Source: JAFLCM01 sp964510955 (GTDB lineage Bacteria > Planctomycetota > Phycisphaerae > Phycisphaerales > UBA1924). Taken from it: a stretch of DNA of 64,000 bases. The DNA is taken from positions 62,001 through 126,000 of the forward strand of contig CAZEDW010000005.1 of NCBI GenBank assembly GCA_964510955.1. The letters are read 5' to 3'. Numbering within the stretch: the first letter of the stretch is position 1; every line of letters starts with the position of its first letter. This document shows positions 1 to 9,019 of the stretch, piece after piece. Under the pieces are notes generated by a model. It was not told the DNA's origin. It ran no database searches and saw nothing but the letters and a program-made list of their open reading frames with translations. The position numbers and the translations under genes were made by a program.

Positions 1-2
1 TC

Positions 3-830
3 GTTGTGGCGGTGATCGCGCTGCTCATCGGGCTGCTGCTGCCCGCGCTCTCCAAGGCCCGTGAGTGCGCGTACGTCACCGGCGAACTCGCCGCCGGACG
101 CGAGCTCACCCAGGCCCACCGCCTCTACTCCAACGACTACTCGGGCTTCGTCATGGCCGGCTTCGCGTCGCCCGCGATGGTGACACGGGGCGAGGTGCTC
201 GCCCGCGATCAGCGCGGCGAGAAGCTCAACGGCCTGCCGGCCCAGCGGTACCCCTGGCGGCTGCTCCCATACTTCGAGTACGACCTGGCCTCCTGGTACC
301 GCGACCGCGACGCCATCGAGCGCTCGCTCAACACCGGCGGCGACCAGAACTCGGAGCTGTTCCGCTACGCCGTCAGCGTCGGACCGCGCATGGGGCTTAA
401 CCAGATCTTCGTGGGCGGCAGCGCCGACAACGACGGCGGCGGCTACGCCTTCAACCCGACCTACGACTCCCAGACGCGCCGCGCCTGGGGCAACAGCTGG
501 TACATCCGCCAGTACAGCGAGATGAAGCGGCCCACCGAGCTGCTGCTCTTCGCGACCAGCTGGGGCTCGGACCCCGTCGGCGGTCTGACCATTGACGGCA
601 TGTACCGCATCACGCCGCCCTACTTCTTCAGCCGCAAGTGGACCACCCAGACCCCTGGTCAGCAGACCACCCCCGGTCAGGTCGGCAGCGTCAGCTTCCG
701 CTACAGCGGCAAGACCGTCGGTGCCATGGGAGACGGGCACGCCGAGAGCATGACCTGGGACCAGATGCAGGACATGCGTCACTGGGCCCCGCAGGCGAAC
801 AAGGCCGACTATGTGATGCCGCCGCTGTGA
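3..830 (+). CDS. Pseudopilin-like protein, 5' partial
   Basis: The reading frame is open from the first bases of the window, so the true start lies upstream. The visible N-terminus is the end of a type IV pilin/type II secretion hydrophobic helix (VVAVIALLIGLLLPALSKAR), which normally follows a prepilin cleavage/methylation motif. The C-terminal GAMGDGHAESMTWDQM segment resembles the H-X9-DG ending of the large planctomycete pseudopilin-like family (DUF1559 and relatives). These proteins are abundant in planctomycetes and are thought to be exported surface or pseudopilus proteins; individual roles are mostly unknown. The body has no catalytic motif that I recognise. A weak 7-bp hairpin follows about 120 bp after the stop. 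Confidence 0.8.
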   Translation, partial: VVAVIALLIGLLLPALSKARECAYVTGELAAGRELTQAHRLYSNDYSGFVMAGFASPAMVTRGEVLARDQRGEKLNGLPAQRYPWRLLPYFEYDLASWYRDRDAIERSLNTGGDQNSELFRYAVSVGPRMGLNQIFVGGSADNDGGGYAFNPTYDSQTRRAWGNSWYIRQYSEMKRPTELLLFATSWGSDPVGGLTIDGMYRITPPYFFSRKWTTQTPGQQTTPGQVGSVSFRYSGKTVGAMGDGHAESMTWDQMQDMRHWAPQANKADYVMPPL

Positions 831-946
831 GCCGTGAAGCCCGGATCGCATCAGCGCGGCGATCGACGATGGTCAGGTTCTCGGGCGTTGTTACGGCGTT
901 TGCTCGCAACAACGACCCGCGCCGCAGGCCGAAAACTCACGGGAAT

Positions 947-968
947 CTCGACCAACGGGTCGAGGTTT
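947..968 (+). terminator. Weak hairpin after pseudopilin gene
   Basis: CTCGACC (947-953), loop AACG, GGTCGAG (958-964), then GTTTCCC. The stem is only 7 bp and the following T-run is poor, so this is a tentative terminator for the gene ending at 830. Confidence 0.25.
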
Positions 969-1019
969 CCCATTTGAAAGAACACACAAGTTCCGGCTCG
1001 CACAGTGGCCGGATGGTGC

Positions 1020-1025
1020 TATAGT
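1020..1025 (+). promoter_or_regulatory. Candidate -10 element (TATAGT)
   Basis: TATAGT lies 51 bp before the start at 1077. The same hexamer precedes the CTERM gene at 21629 (21547-21552). No convincing -35 box is visible at either site, so this is only a candidate. Confidence 0.25.
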
Positions 1026-1076
1026 TTGATTGCACAGGTTCGGGCTGAGTGGCCCGCAGCACAGGAGTTCAGAGAG

Positions 1077-1742
1077 ATGTTCAAGACCCACGCTCGTGCC
1101 GCGCTCGCGGCTGGTTGCATGATCGCCTTCTCGTCCGGCGCGTTCGCGCTCACGAACCCCTACACCGAGAACTTCATCACCGACAACGCCAGTTGGACGA
1201 ACAACGCCAACGGCCCCGCCGATTTCGTCGCCGCCGGCGGACCCGATGGCAGCTCGTACATCACTGGCGCGTTCAACTTCGCGGGCACCAACGGCGGCAG
1301 CACGCCGGCGATCATCCGGTGCCAGGCCGCCGGCGCTTCCGGGGGGGCGTTCTTCGGCGACTGGATCGCGGGCGGCGTGACCCAGCTCACCTACAAGTTC
1401 CGCCACGATTCGACCGCCCTGCTCTCGCCGTTTGTCCGCTTCGCCCCCACCGCCGGGTTCCCGGGCCTCGCCGCCGTGGCGGCCCCGATCGCCGGCGGGC
1501 AGTGGCAGACCGTCACCTTCACCATCGACGCCGGCGCTACCTACTTCCCCGAGCCGGGCGCGACGTTCGCCAACGTCTTCTCCGACGTCAAGCGCATGCA
1601 GTTCGGCGTGCTCCCCGGCCAGCTCGCCGGCGTGAACACCACCGTGCACTTCGACATCGACATCGTGAGCATCACCCCGGCCCCCGGCGCGGCCGCCGCG
1701 TTCGCGCCCCTGGGCCTGATCGCGCTGCGTCGCCGGCGCTGA
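1077..1742 (+). CDS. Exported protein with PEP-CTERM-like tail
   Basis: Encodes 221 residues. The ATG at 1077 is chosen because AGGAG sits 9 nt upstream and a signal peptide follows at once (MFKTHARAALAAGCMIAFSS, cleavage near GAFA). The mature part is rich in Gly, Ala and Asn and looks like a beta-sandwich extracellular domain; I recognise no enzyme motif. The end is a CTERM-type sorting tag: Pro/Gly/Ala linker, a short hydrophobic helix (AAAFAPLGLIAL), then RRRR at the terminus. In exosortase systems such tails direct membrane insertion, cleavage and surface attachment. No sorting enzyme is encoded in this window. A strong terminator follows. Confidence 0.8.
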   Translation: MFKTHARAALAAGCMIAFSSGAFALTNPYTENFITDNASWTNNANGPADFVAAGGPDGSSYITGAFNFAGTNGGSTPAIIRCQAAGASGGAFFGDWIAGGVTQLTYKFRHDSTALLSPFVRFAPTAGFPGLAAVAAPIAGGQWQTVTFTIDAGATYFPEPGATFANVFSDVKRMQFGVLPGQLAGVNTTVHFDIDIVSITPAPGAAAAFAPLGLIALRRRR

Positions 1743-1771
1743 TTCACGCCCGCCGAGACCGGATCTGTCCG

Positions 1772-1794
1772 AGCCCCGCATCGCGGGGCTTTTT
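1772..1794 (+). terminator. Rho-independent terminator
   Basis: AGCCCCGC (1772-1779), loop ATC, GCGGGGCT (1783-1790), then a T-run. It ends the CTERM gene, and its U-tract reaches the stop codon of the convergent glycosyltransferase gene at 1794-1796. Confidence 0.85.
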
Positions 1795-3563
1795 CATTCG
1801 TTGTCGGCGCTGGGGCGCGCCGTGTCCTTCGCGGCACCGGGCCGCTCGCCGGTGGGGAGCAAGTCGTTCGCCCTGCTTCCCCGCTGATTCAGCGCGGCCT
1901 CACCCGCGAGCACCTGCTCGCTGGTCCACGCGATAATGGTGTGCTGGCCGCACACACGGGCAAAGAGTGGGCGGCCCACGACCGAGGGATTTGCCACCGG
2001 CCAGCGGTCGTACGGAGCCACGATGACGCCGCCGGGATGCCCGCGCGCCCACTCGGCCGCCTGGGTGTCCCACATCAGCTCGAACGGCCGGGTGAGCCGC
2101 CCGGTGAAGTGGTACTGCCCGTGGTACTCGCCGAGGTGGGCGATGGGCTTTCCCTGTTCTTCGATCGCCTTGATCGCGGCGCCGATGGGAGCCGTATCGA
2201 ACACAGGGCCCACGCTTCGCATCACGCCCGCCTGGGCACAGACGAACGACACCGCAAACGTCGCCGCCACGAGCGGCGCACGGAGCATCACGCTCCGCAC
2301 GTTGAGACCCACGAGCAGCCCGCCCGCGATCATCAGCACGCCGACCGCGACCGGGTGGTGCTCGTTGACCCACGCCGGGAGCCCGAGCGCCGCGGCGGCT
2401 TCGGGGCTGGCCCGGGAGATCACCGGCAGAAGCAGGATGGCCGCCGCGAGGACAAGCAGCACGATCCCCGGCAACCGCTGGTCGTCGCGCTTTTCCGAGG
2501 ACTCATCCGCCGCCGACACAAGCCTCGAGACCAAGAGCGCAAGCCCCGGCAGCAGAGGCAGCACGTAATGCACCTGCTTGCCGCTGACGAGCGTGAAGGC
2601 GATGAACGCCGGGACAAGCCACGCCAGCAGGAACCGCGCCCCCGCATCGTGCCAGACCGCGCCCAGCTTCCCCAGCGCCCGCCACACCGGCGGCCAGATG
2701 GCCCACGGCACACACAGCGCCGGCAGAACGGGGAGATAGAACCAAGGCCCACGCGCGTGGCGGAATGACTGCGCCACCCTCCCGGCGGACTGGCCCCAGA
2801 AGATGTCATTGGCAAACTTCTCGCCGCCCTCGCGGGCCGCGGGTAAGGCCCATGCGAGTGCGATGAGGACACCGACAGTCAGCGCGGCGGCGGCCCCGAG
2901 GTACCACAGGCCCCGATTCAACCCGCGCGTCGGGGCCGATGGCCATGACCGCGCCCACCACGGCCCCAGAAGCATGACCCCGCCCAGGTGCAGCAGGATC
3001 ACCGGCCCCTTGGTCAGCAGCCCAAGGCCGACCGCGGCTCCGGCCATCATCCAACCTGTCGGAGCCTTCCCTCGCGCCGCCCGCCACATGCCGAGCAGGC
3101 CGAGCAGCACGCACAATGTCAGCGGTGCGTCGAACATCGTGAGCGAGCCGAAGAGCATCCAACCGACGCTCGAGACCAGCATCAGCGGCGCGAGCCAGCT
3201 CAGGTCGGGCCGCCCCAGCGCGCGGCCGGGCTCGCTCAGCCGGCGGGCCAACACAAACGTCAGCCCCACGCATCCGACGGCGCACAGGGGCGCCGCCATC
3301 CTGGCCCACCACTCGCTCACGCCGAGCACCGCCCACCCCGCGTGCATGAGCCAGAAAAGCACCGGGGGCTTGTGGCTGTACGGCTCGGCGTTGATGCGCG
3401 GCAGCACGAAGTCTCCGCGCAGCCACATCTCCCACGCCACCGAGAGGTACCGCGTTTCATCGCGCGGGATCAGCGGACGCGACGCTACGCCGGCCGCCGC
3501 GACCACCAGCGCGATGAAAAGCGCCAGCCAGAGCCCGCGGGGGATGTGTTCACGGTGTTGCAC
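1794..3563 (-). CDS. ArnT/PMT-like glycosyltransferase (GT39)
   Basis: A 589-residue multi-spanning membrane protein. After the first membrane helix comes PRDETRYLSVAWEMW, with the acidic pair expected in the first external loop of ArnT/PMT-type GT-C glycosyltransferases, and then HKPPVLFW, the family's His-Lys-Pro-Pro motif. About ten further hydrophobic helices follow, and a disordered polar tail of about 40 residues. The family moves a sugar from a polyprenyl-phosphate donor onto lipid A, protein or another envelope acceptor on the outer face of the membrane. The acceptor cannot be deduced here. It lies 24 bp downstream of the MATE exporter gene on the same strand, so the two may be co-transcribed. 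Confidence 0.85.
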   Translation of the reverse strand: MQHREHIPRGLWLALFIALVVAAAGVASRPLIPRDETRYLSVAWEMWLRGDFVLPRINAEPYSHKPPVLFWLMHAGWAVLGVSEWWARMAAPLCAVGCVGLTFVLARRLSEPGRALGRPDLSWLAPLMLVSSVGWMLFGSLTMFDAPLTLCVLLGLLGMWRAARGKAPTGWMMAGAAVGLGLLTKGPVILLHLGGVMLLGPWWARSWPSAPTRGLNRGLWYLGAAAALTVGVLIALAWALPAAREGGEKFANDIFWGQSAGRVAQSFRHARGPWFYLPVLPALCVPWAIWPPVWRALGKLGAVWHDAGARFLLAWLVPAFIAFTLVSGKQVHYVLPLLPGLALLVSRLVSAADESSEKRDDQRLPGIVLLVLAAAILLLPVISRASPEAAAALGLPAWVNEHHPVAVGVLMIAGGLLVGLNVRSVMLRAPLVAATFAVSFVCAQAGVMRSVGPVFDTAPIGAAIKAIEEQGKPIAHLGEYHGQYHFTGRLTRPFELMWDTQAAEWARGHPGGVIVAPYDRWPVANPSVVGRPLFARVCGQHTIIAWTSEQVLAGEAALNQRGSRANDLLPTGERPGAAKDTARPSADNE

Positions 3564-3587
3564 GCCGGGTCGGTGCGAGGATATCGC

Positions 3588-5222
3588 TCAGACGCGCACG
3601 CGTTTCCACCCGCCCCGGAGCACCACGAGGGTGAAAATGACGCCGCGCAGGACCACCTCGGCGCACAGCCCCACCCAGAACCCGCGCAGGCCCGAGATGC
3701 CGTAGTGCCCCAGAGGTGATGGGTTCGCGATCACCCCGCCGCCGGCCCAGCCCGGCAGCGGGATATCCACACCGCAGCACACCCACGCCAGCGGCAGCCG
3801 GATGGCGTAGGTGCTGATCCACGTGATCCACATGGCGGCCCGGGTGTCGCCCGCGCCGCGCAGGGCGCTGCGGAGAACAATGGCCACGGCGAACGGCGCC
3901 TGCACAAAGCCGGTCACCACCAGCAGACCTGGGGCGAGCTTGAGGTGCTCTTCCTGCTGAGTGAACAGGCCCACGACCGGCCCGGGCGCGATGATGAACA
4001 CCAGCCCCATCAGCGTCATGAACGCCGCGGAGATCACGGTGCACCGGAAGATCGCCCGCTCGGCCAGCTCGGGGCGTTTGGCGCCGAGGTACTGACCCAC
4101 CAGCGTGGCCACCGCGAGCGAAACCGCGAAACCGGGCAGGTAGCTGAACGCCTCGATGCGGACCGCAACGATGTGAGCGCCGAGCAGACCCGGGTGGTTC
4201 ATCCAGCCGACCATCAGGATGGTCAGGAAGTTGCCGAACCACATGCCGAACGTCTCGAGGAAGTTGGGCATGCCGACGCGCACGAGCCTCAGCATCGTGT
4301 GCCAGTGGGGCCGCATGCGCTTGCGCATGAGGCGCAGGCCGTGCAGGCCCTTGCCGCGGGCGAGCACCACCGTGAGGATCAGCGCCCCGGTCCACCACGC
4401 CAGCGTGGTGCCCAGCGCGATGCCGCTCACGCCCATGTGGAAGCCGTAGGGGTTGGCGATCAGGACCTTGCGGTGGACCTCACCGGTGTCGTGGTCCAGC
4501 GACGTGATCGCCCACTCGACACCGGAAAACAGGAACGTAGTGCCGGCGTTGACCGCGTTGACGGCGATCATCGCCAGCATCGGGCGGAACGAGTCCCCGG
4601 CGCCGCGCAGGCTCGAGATCGCCCCCTCCATGAACGTCAGCGCCGGCACGCCCAGGGCGCACACCCGGAGGTAGTTCACCGCGAGGTCGAACGACTCGCC
4701 CTGGAGGTTCATGACGCCCGCCAGCAGTGGCGCCGCGACAAAGAACGCGGCGGCGGCGATCAGGCCGCCGACCCAGCCCAGGAGAGCGCTCTGCCCCACC
4801 ACCGCGTTGGCGATGCCCAGCCGTTTGCGGCCCACCGCGCGCGAGACCATCGCCGTGGCCCCAACGCCCAGCGCGATCGCCAGGGTGGCGGCGCCCCAGA
4901 GGATGTACCCGCCCGCGCCCACCGCGTCGGCGGCGGGCACCGAGATGCCCGAGGCCATCGTCGCGTCAACGAGGTTCACCCCGGCGGCCAGCAACATCTC
5001 GATCAGCACCGGCCACGCCAGCACCCAGATGGCGCGGCGCATCGAGTAGCCGGCGAGCCGGCCGGAGACCAGACGGTCGTCAGCCCGACCCAGCGGCTCC
5101 GCGCCGGGGGTCACGCTGGGCGCCGATCCCGGAGACTCCGGTGCATCGATGTGCGCCACCGCGGAGACGGTCTCGCCCAGCGTGCTCTCGGGGATCGGGA
5201 TTTCCTGGCTCTGGTCCGCCAC
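3588..5222 (-). CDS. MATE family efflux transporter
   Basis: Encodes 544 residues with about 12 membrane helices. Two homologous halves are visible, with the typical starts WPVLIEMLLAAGVNLVDATM and VGMPNFLETFGMWFGNFL. MATE proteins export drugs or metabolites in exchange for Na+ or H+. The GTG start at 5222 is supported by GGAG 7 nt upstream; the reading frame continues upstream into the neighbouring gene but looks non-coding there. This start gives a polar N-terminal extension of about 60 residues before the first helix, longer than usual. An alternative start is the ATG at 5042 (MRRAIW). The glycosyltransferase gene follows closely on the same strand. Substrate unknown. Confidence 0.85.
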   Translation of the reverse strand: MADQSQEIPIPESTLGETVSAVAHIDAPESPGSAPSVTPGAEPLGRADDRLVSGRLAGYSMRRAIWVLAWPVLIEMLLAAGVNLVDATMASGISVPAADAVGAGGYILWGAATLAIALGVGATAMVSRAVGRKRLGIANAVVGQSALLGWVGGLIAAAAFFVAAPLLAGVMNLQGESFDLAVNYLRVCALGVPALTFMEGAISSLRGAGDSFRPMLAMIAVNAVNAGTTFLFSGVEWAITSLDHDTGEVHRKVLIANPYGFHMGVSGIALGTTLAWWTGALILTVVLARGKGLHGLRLMRKRMRPHWHTMLRLVRVGMPNFLETFGMWFGNFLTILMVGWMNHPGLLGAHIVAVRIEAFSYLPGFAVSLAVATLVGQYLGAKRPELAERAIFRCTVISAAFMTLMGLVFIIAPGPVVGLFTQQEEHLKLAPGLLVVTGFVQAPFAVAIVLRSALRGAGDTRAAMWITWISTYAIRLPLAWVCCGVDIPLPGWAGGGVIANPSPLGHYGISGLRGFWVGLCAEVVLRGVIFTLVVLRGGWKRVRV

Positions 5223-5313
5223 GACTTCACTCCGGCCCCGCGCTTCCAGAACCCCGGATTCCCAGAATGGTCCCGAGCGAAGGGGGCGAGTGTAGCGCGA
5301 TTCGCGGGCCGGT

Positions 5314-6198
5314 CTACCGCTCGGCCAGTGCGGGCAGCGGCGCAGGAGGCTCGGTCGTCCACGGTGTTTCGCCGCGCAGACGGCGGGCGAGGTCGGCGAG
5401 CAGGCGCGGATCGTCAAACGCCTGCATGTGGGCGAACTCCAGGGCCGGGTTGGAGACCCACCACACCTGTCCATCGGGACCCGCCGCGTTGGTCTCGCCG
5501 ACAATGGTGTCGCCGAGCCGGACGTAGGGGATGATCTCGTAGGGAGGCTTCCGCGGTCCCGCCTCGGCGTCGAGACCTTGGCGCCACGCGAGATCGAGGC
5601 GGCGCATGAACGCGCAGCCGGGGCGCATGTTGGTTGCCCGCTGGTCCCACGAGGCGTAGTCCCACCACGCCGCGCCGTGGTGTGGGGAACCGAGCGTGAA
5701 CAGCCGCTGGATGTTCAGGCGTGGGCCCGGCGGCTCGGAGCGGTCTCGGGGCAGGGCAGCGAAGCGGGCGACGATACCTCCCATGGAGACGCCGATGGCG
5801 TCCACGGGCACGGTATCGGAGCCGGCGTTCGAAAAACGCTGCGTCACGAGCCCGATGGCCCTGGCCCGGCACGCCTCGAAATCGCCGCAGCCCCAGAACC
5901 CGGTATCAAGCACCAGCTCGGGGGTTGTAGTCATCCCGCGGAGCTGGTCGCTGACGTACCGAGAACCCGCGCCGGGGTCAAAGATTCCGGCGCACACAAT
6001 GAGGGGCCTTTGCAGGGGAAGCCTGTGCTCCCGCATCCGGGCCAGGTCGGCTCGGGCGCCGTCGTAGGTCAGCGGGAACGACGGGTTGAGCGGGCGGTCG
6101 GCGGAGCAGCCCCAGAAGACGGCGTTGATGCACACCGCGGCGCAGGCGGCGGCGGCGCGGGCAAGGGCGATGCTGGCGCGGTCCGTGGCGTTGGGCAC
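5314..6198 (-). CDS. Exported alpha/beta-hydrolase (lipase-like)
   Basis: Encodes 294 residues. The N-terminus is Ala-rich and hydrophobic and ends in VFWGCSAD, which resembles a lipobox (Cys31), so this may be a lipoprotein. The nucleophile elbow GVSMG is at residues 136-140 (Ser138). LFTLGSPHHG, a segment seen in triacylglycerol-lipase and PGAP1-like hydrolases, follows. A late EFAHMQAFDDP could supply the catalytic His. The first strand IVCAGIFDPGAGS would form the oxyanion hole. Expected activity is ester hydrolysis at the cell envelope; the substrate is unknown. It lies upstream of the MATE gene on the same strand with a gap of about 90 bp. Confidence 0.7.
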   Translation of the reverse strand: MPNATDRASIALARAAAACAAVCINAVFWGCSADRPLNPSFPLTYDGARADLARMREHRLPLQRPLIVCAGIFDPGAGSRYVSDQLRGMTTTPELVLDTGFWGCGDFEACRARAIGLVTQRFSNAGSDTVPVDAIGVSMGGIVARFAALPRDRSEPPGPRLNIQRLFTLGSPHHGAAWWDYASWDQRATNMRPGCAFMRRLDLAWRQGLDAEAGPRKPPYEIIPYVRLGDTIVGETNAAGPDGQVWWVSNPALEFAHMQAFDDPRLLADLARRLRGETPWTTEPPAPLPALAER

Positions 6199-6250
6199 GC
6201 ATCGATGCTACCGCAGACGTGCACGCGGGAGCGGCACGGCCGGCGGGTCC

Positions 6251-6289
6251 AAAAAGAGAAAACAGGCGAGCCAATGAAGGCCCGCCTGT
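6251..6289 (-). terminator. Rho-independent terminator of CTERM gene
   Basis: On the minus strand ACAGGCG (6289-6283) pairs with CGCCTGT (6268-6262), with an inner GGC/GCC pairing, and is followed by TTTTCTCTTTTT. It sits 47 bp after the stop of the gene at 6336-7109. Confidence 0.8.
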
Positions 6290-6335
6290 CGATGGTCAAA
6301 CTAGATTCCGACACTGAATCGTGCGCCGAGATGGA

Positions 6336-7109
6336 TCAGGCGCGACGGCGGCGGAAGGCGACCAGGCCGGCGACGCCCGCGAGACCGGCAGCGCCGGGGG
6401 TCGGGACGGTGCGGACGTAGATCGCGTAGTTGGTGCCGCCGTTGAACGTGGCGTTCAGGCCGGAGACGGGGGTGGCGATGTAGTCCAGGAAGTACGACTG
6501 GCCCCACAGGCCGCCGTTGTTGCTGGCGTTCGCAAGGCCGAACTTCAGGTTGCCGAGCACGCCGTTGCCAGTGGCGACGGAGTCACGGATGTTGACAGCC
6601 AGACCGACCGTGTCGGGAGCCGAGGCGCCGGGACGGAGGGTGAGGTTCAGGACGAAGAGGCTGTCCGAGCCGGTGAAGACACCGAGACCGGAGGGGATGA
6701 AGCTGGTGGAGAACCAGACGCCCTGCACGATGCCGGCGCGGAAGCCGGACATGGTGGTGGTGGCGCCGGAGGCGCCGGGGTTGACCGCACCGAGCGAGGC
6801 GTTCGAGCTGTAGCCGTCGTTGGTGTTCGAGTTGCCGTCACCAGCGATGGTGGGGCCGTTGGTGTCCATGCCGAAATAGTTGTCGAAGACGCCGCCGACG
6901 GTATTGAAGGCGGAGTCAGCGTCCGGGGCGAAGACGCCCGCAGCGCCGCGGCTGTCCTGGAACGAGCCGGCAGCGGGGGTCCAGGTGATCGGGTTACCGA
7001 CACCACCGGGGACGACGCCCGCATCGCAAGCGTTCACAGAGAACGCCGCGCCCTGGGCAGCGCCAGCAACCGCGAGGAGCGCAGAAGCGCACACAAGCTT
7101 GGCCATCAT
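6336..7109 (-). CDS. CTERM exported protein, copy A
   Basis: Encodes 257 residues. Signal peptide MMAKLVCASALLAVAGAAQG, a Gly/Asn/Ser-rich body, and the tail PTPGAAGLAGVAGLVAFRRR typical of PEP-CTERM-like sorting tags. The ATG at 7109 is chosen because GGAG stands 9 nt upstream and because the paralogue at 21629 keeps the same leader word AGATGGAGATT just before its start. Over most of its length it is about 80% identical by eye to that protein, including GSFQDSRGA, DNYFGMDTNGPTIAGDGNSN and GFRAG. It is probably a surface-attached protein of unknown function. A promoter and a leader hairpin are visible upstream and a terminator downstream, so it is a monocistronic unit. Confidence 0.85.
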   Translation of the reverse strand: MMAKLVCASALLAVAGAAQGAAFSVNACDAGVVPGGVGNPITWTPAAGSFQDSRGAAGVFAPDADSAFNTVGGVFDNYFGMDTNGPTIAGDGNSNTNDGYSSNASLGAVNPGASGATTTMSGFRAGIVQGVWFSTSFIPSGLGVFTGSDSLFVLNLTLRPGASAPDTVGLAVNIRDSVATGNGVLGNLKFGLANASNNGGLWGQSYFLDYIATPVSGLNATFNGGTNYAIYVRTVPTPGAAGLAGVAGLVAFRRRRA

Positions 7110-7534
7110 GTTACAAATCTCCATCTCTACCTCAACTCCGGAACCAACCCCGATCCTTTTCGGGGCCGATGCCGGGACGTGTTCCTAGCTTCGAAGATAC
7201 CCCCAATCCGCGGGTGCGACAAGCGGATTTTGTCGATTCCCAAAGAGTTTTGCACGCTTTTCTCTGGCTCTTTGCCACTTTTTTGGAGATCGTCCGAACG
7301 GGATTCGGCTGATTTCCACCGGCACCGATCCCCCTAACCACCGTTATGTACGGAATATAGAAGGGTTGTCCGAGATCAGATATGGATTTGTTTGGGTATT
7401 CCTGGCTCTCAGTGGCCAATCGCCCAAAAAGTGGAAACCTCACCGGACGTGTCCCGCGACCGCTCCAGGTGCCCGTGGGCCGACAACTCAGTTTGGATTC
7501 GCCCCCGGCGGACGGGTCGTGCCCCCTCGGCGCC
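7110..7534. other. Intergenic leader/promoter region
   Basis: No gene is supported here. The part next to 7109 is the leader of CTERM copy A, with a CCCCG-CGGGG hairpin near 7148-7165. The rest (7225-7534) is less GC-rich than its surroundings and has a T6 run near 7278. It holds no ORF with credible coding character and no clear terminator for the GrpB gene. Confidence 0.5.
7194..7222 (-). promoter_or_regulatory. Promoter of CTERM copy A
   Basis: On the minus strand TTGTCG (7222-7217), a 17-bp spacer, then TATCTT (7199-7194). This is a reasonable sigma-70-type promoter about 85 bp upstream of the start at 7109. It is predicted from hexamer similarity and spacing only. Confidence 0.45.
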
Positions 7535-8053
7535 TCAGCCCTGCCACCCTGCCCGCTGCAGCATGGACTTGATAAAGGTGTCCTTGCCCTTGGTGTACGC
7601 CTCGCGGTTGTTGGCGAACTTCGCCGCCAGTTCGCGCTTCAGCGTCTCGTAGGCGCGGGCTTCGTCCTGATTGTTCCGCAGGTGATCGCGGAACAAAACG
7701 TTCAGGCGCCAGAACGGCCCGTCATGGAAGACCATGTGGACGTGGTGCGTCGTGGGGTCGCCCAGGACGAAGAAGTGGCGGTCCGGAATGCCGAACTCAC
7801 CCTTGTATTGGTAGCCGAGTTGCTCCATCGCCGGGACGATGTCGGGCACGTCCGCCAATGTGTGCAGGCCGACCATCATGTCGATCATGGGCTTGGCGAT
7901 CATCCCCGGCACGGCGGTGGAGCCGATGTGCGCGATTTCCTTGACCGACTGTCCCAAGGCCGCGCTGAGGCGATCGGCTTCGGACTGGAAATATCCCGGC
8001 CACTTGGGGTCGTAGTCGATGAGGGCGACTGTTCCGGGGGTCAGGCCGAGCAT
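7535..8053 (-). CDS. GrpB family protein
   Basis: A 172-residue protein of the GrpB/UPF0157 family, a nucleotidyltransferase-fold family often annotated as dephospho-CoA kinase-associated or of unknown function. Visible family motifs are YDPKWPGYFQSEADRL, the HIGSTAVPG segment and KPMIDMMVG, which carry the nucleotidyltransferase-like GS and acidic residues, and later HVHMVFHDG and FRDHLRNNQ. The ATG at 8053 matches the usual family N-terminus; no Shine-Dalgarno sequence is visible. The gene starts 41 bp after the stop of the mscS-like gene on the same strand and may be read through from it. Confidence 0.85.
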   Translation of the reverse strand: MLGLTPGTVALIDYDPKWPGYFQSEADRLSAALGQSVKEIAHIGSTAVPGMIAKPMIDMMVGLHTLADVPDIVPAMEQLGYQYKGEFGIPDRHFFVLGDPTTHHVHMVFHDGPFWRLNVLFRDHLRNNQDEARAYETLKRELAAKFANNREAYTKGKDTFIKSMLQRAGWQG

Positions 8054-8094
8054 TGAATGGGTTGGTGGGACTCGGGATCGAATGCGGTGCGATG

Positions 8095-8955
8095 CTAACG
8101 GGTGATGGATCGGACGTGCGGGAGCGAAACCAGCGGAATTCCCGCGGAATCCAGCGCGGCCTTGACACGCTCGTTCGCGGCTTCCAGGACCGTGCCGAGG
8201 TTCTGTCGGGGGGCCCAGAATCGGACCTCCCACTCCTGGCCAATCGCGCCGAGCTTGGCCAGGGCAACCTCGGCGGGTTTGTCGGGGGTCTGTCCAGGGA
8301 CGCCCTTGACCGCGGCCAGCAGGACGTCACGGGCCTTGGGGGTGTCGGTCTCGAAGGGCAGGGTCAGATTGATGGTGGCCCGACGGATCGGGTGGTACGA
8401 CTGGTTTTCGATGATGGTGCCGAAAACCGCCGAGTTGGGCAGGATCACGCGCCGGTTGTCGGCGGTGTCGATCTGGGTCGTAAAGAGCTCGATCTCATCC
8501 ACCACCCCCGCCTGACCCGCCACCACCACCGAGTCGCCCACCTTGAAGGGGCGGAATATCAGCAGCATTGTCCCGGCCGCGAGGTTGGACAGGGTGCCCT
8601 GAAAAGCCAGCCCCACGGCCAGCCCGGCCGCCCCGATGACGGCCGCGAAGCTGGCGGTCTGGATGCCGAAAATCCCAAGGCACGCCACCACGGACATGGC
8701 GATGACGCCCCACCGGGTCGAGGTGGCGAGGAACTTGGCGAGGGTGACATCAACCTTCGCCCGGTTGAGGCCACGCGCCGCGAGCCGGGAAATCCAGCCC
8801 GCGACCAGCCACGCTCCGAGCAGAAATACCAAGGCGCCCAACAGCTTCAGGCCATAGGTCGCGCCGAGGGACTGCAACTCATCAGCGAACTTCCTGACCG
8901 CCTCGGTCTGGTTCGGCGAGGCGGCGCTGGTTGACGCATCGGCGAGCAAGTTCAT
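8095..8955 (-). CDS. MscS-type small mechanosensitive channel
   Basis: Encodes 286 residues, the size of E. coli MscS. An N-terminal helix (LLGALVFLLGAWLVAGW) and a second helix precede the pore helix signature (IGAAGLAVGLAFQGTLSNLA, then LLIFRPFKVGD), which matches MscS TM3 and the start of its beta domain. A soluble beta-rich cage domain with RRVILPNSAVFG follows. MscS channels open under membrane tension and release solutes during hypo-osmotic shock. The gene is divergent from the GroES-like gene. Confidence 0.93.
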   Translation of the reverse strand: MNLLADASTSAASPNQTEAVRKFADELQSLGATYGLKLLGALVFLLGAWLVAGWISRLAARGLNRAKVDVTLAKFLATSTRWGVIAMSVVACLGIFGIQTASFAAVIGAAGLAVGLAFQGTLSNLAAGTMLLIFRPFKVGDSVVVAGQAGVVDEIELFTTQIDTADNRRVILPNSAVFGTIIENQSYHPIRRATINLTLPFETDTPKARDVLLAAVKGVPGQTPDKPAEVALAKLGAIGQEWEVRFWAPRQNLGTVLEAANERVKAALDSAGIPLVSLPHVRSITR

Positions 8956-9019
8956 GGGGCGGCTCCGTGCCGTTCCGCGGCGTCGCAGCCGCCGGGGTCT
9001 CCCCTAGACTAGCCGAAGC

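Noticed and set aside
7132..7443. A 103-codon minus-strand frame upstream of CTERM copy A
   Set aside because: It runs through the promoter and leader hairpin of the CTERM gene, has no ribosome-binding site, and its codon use does not match the neighbouring genes.
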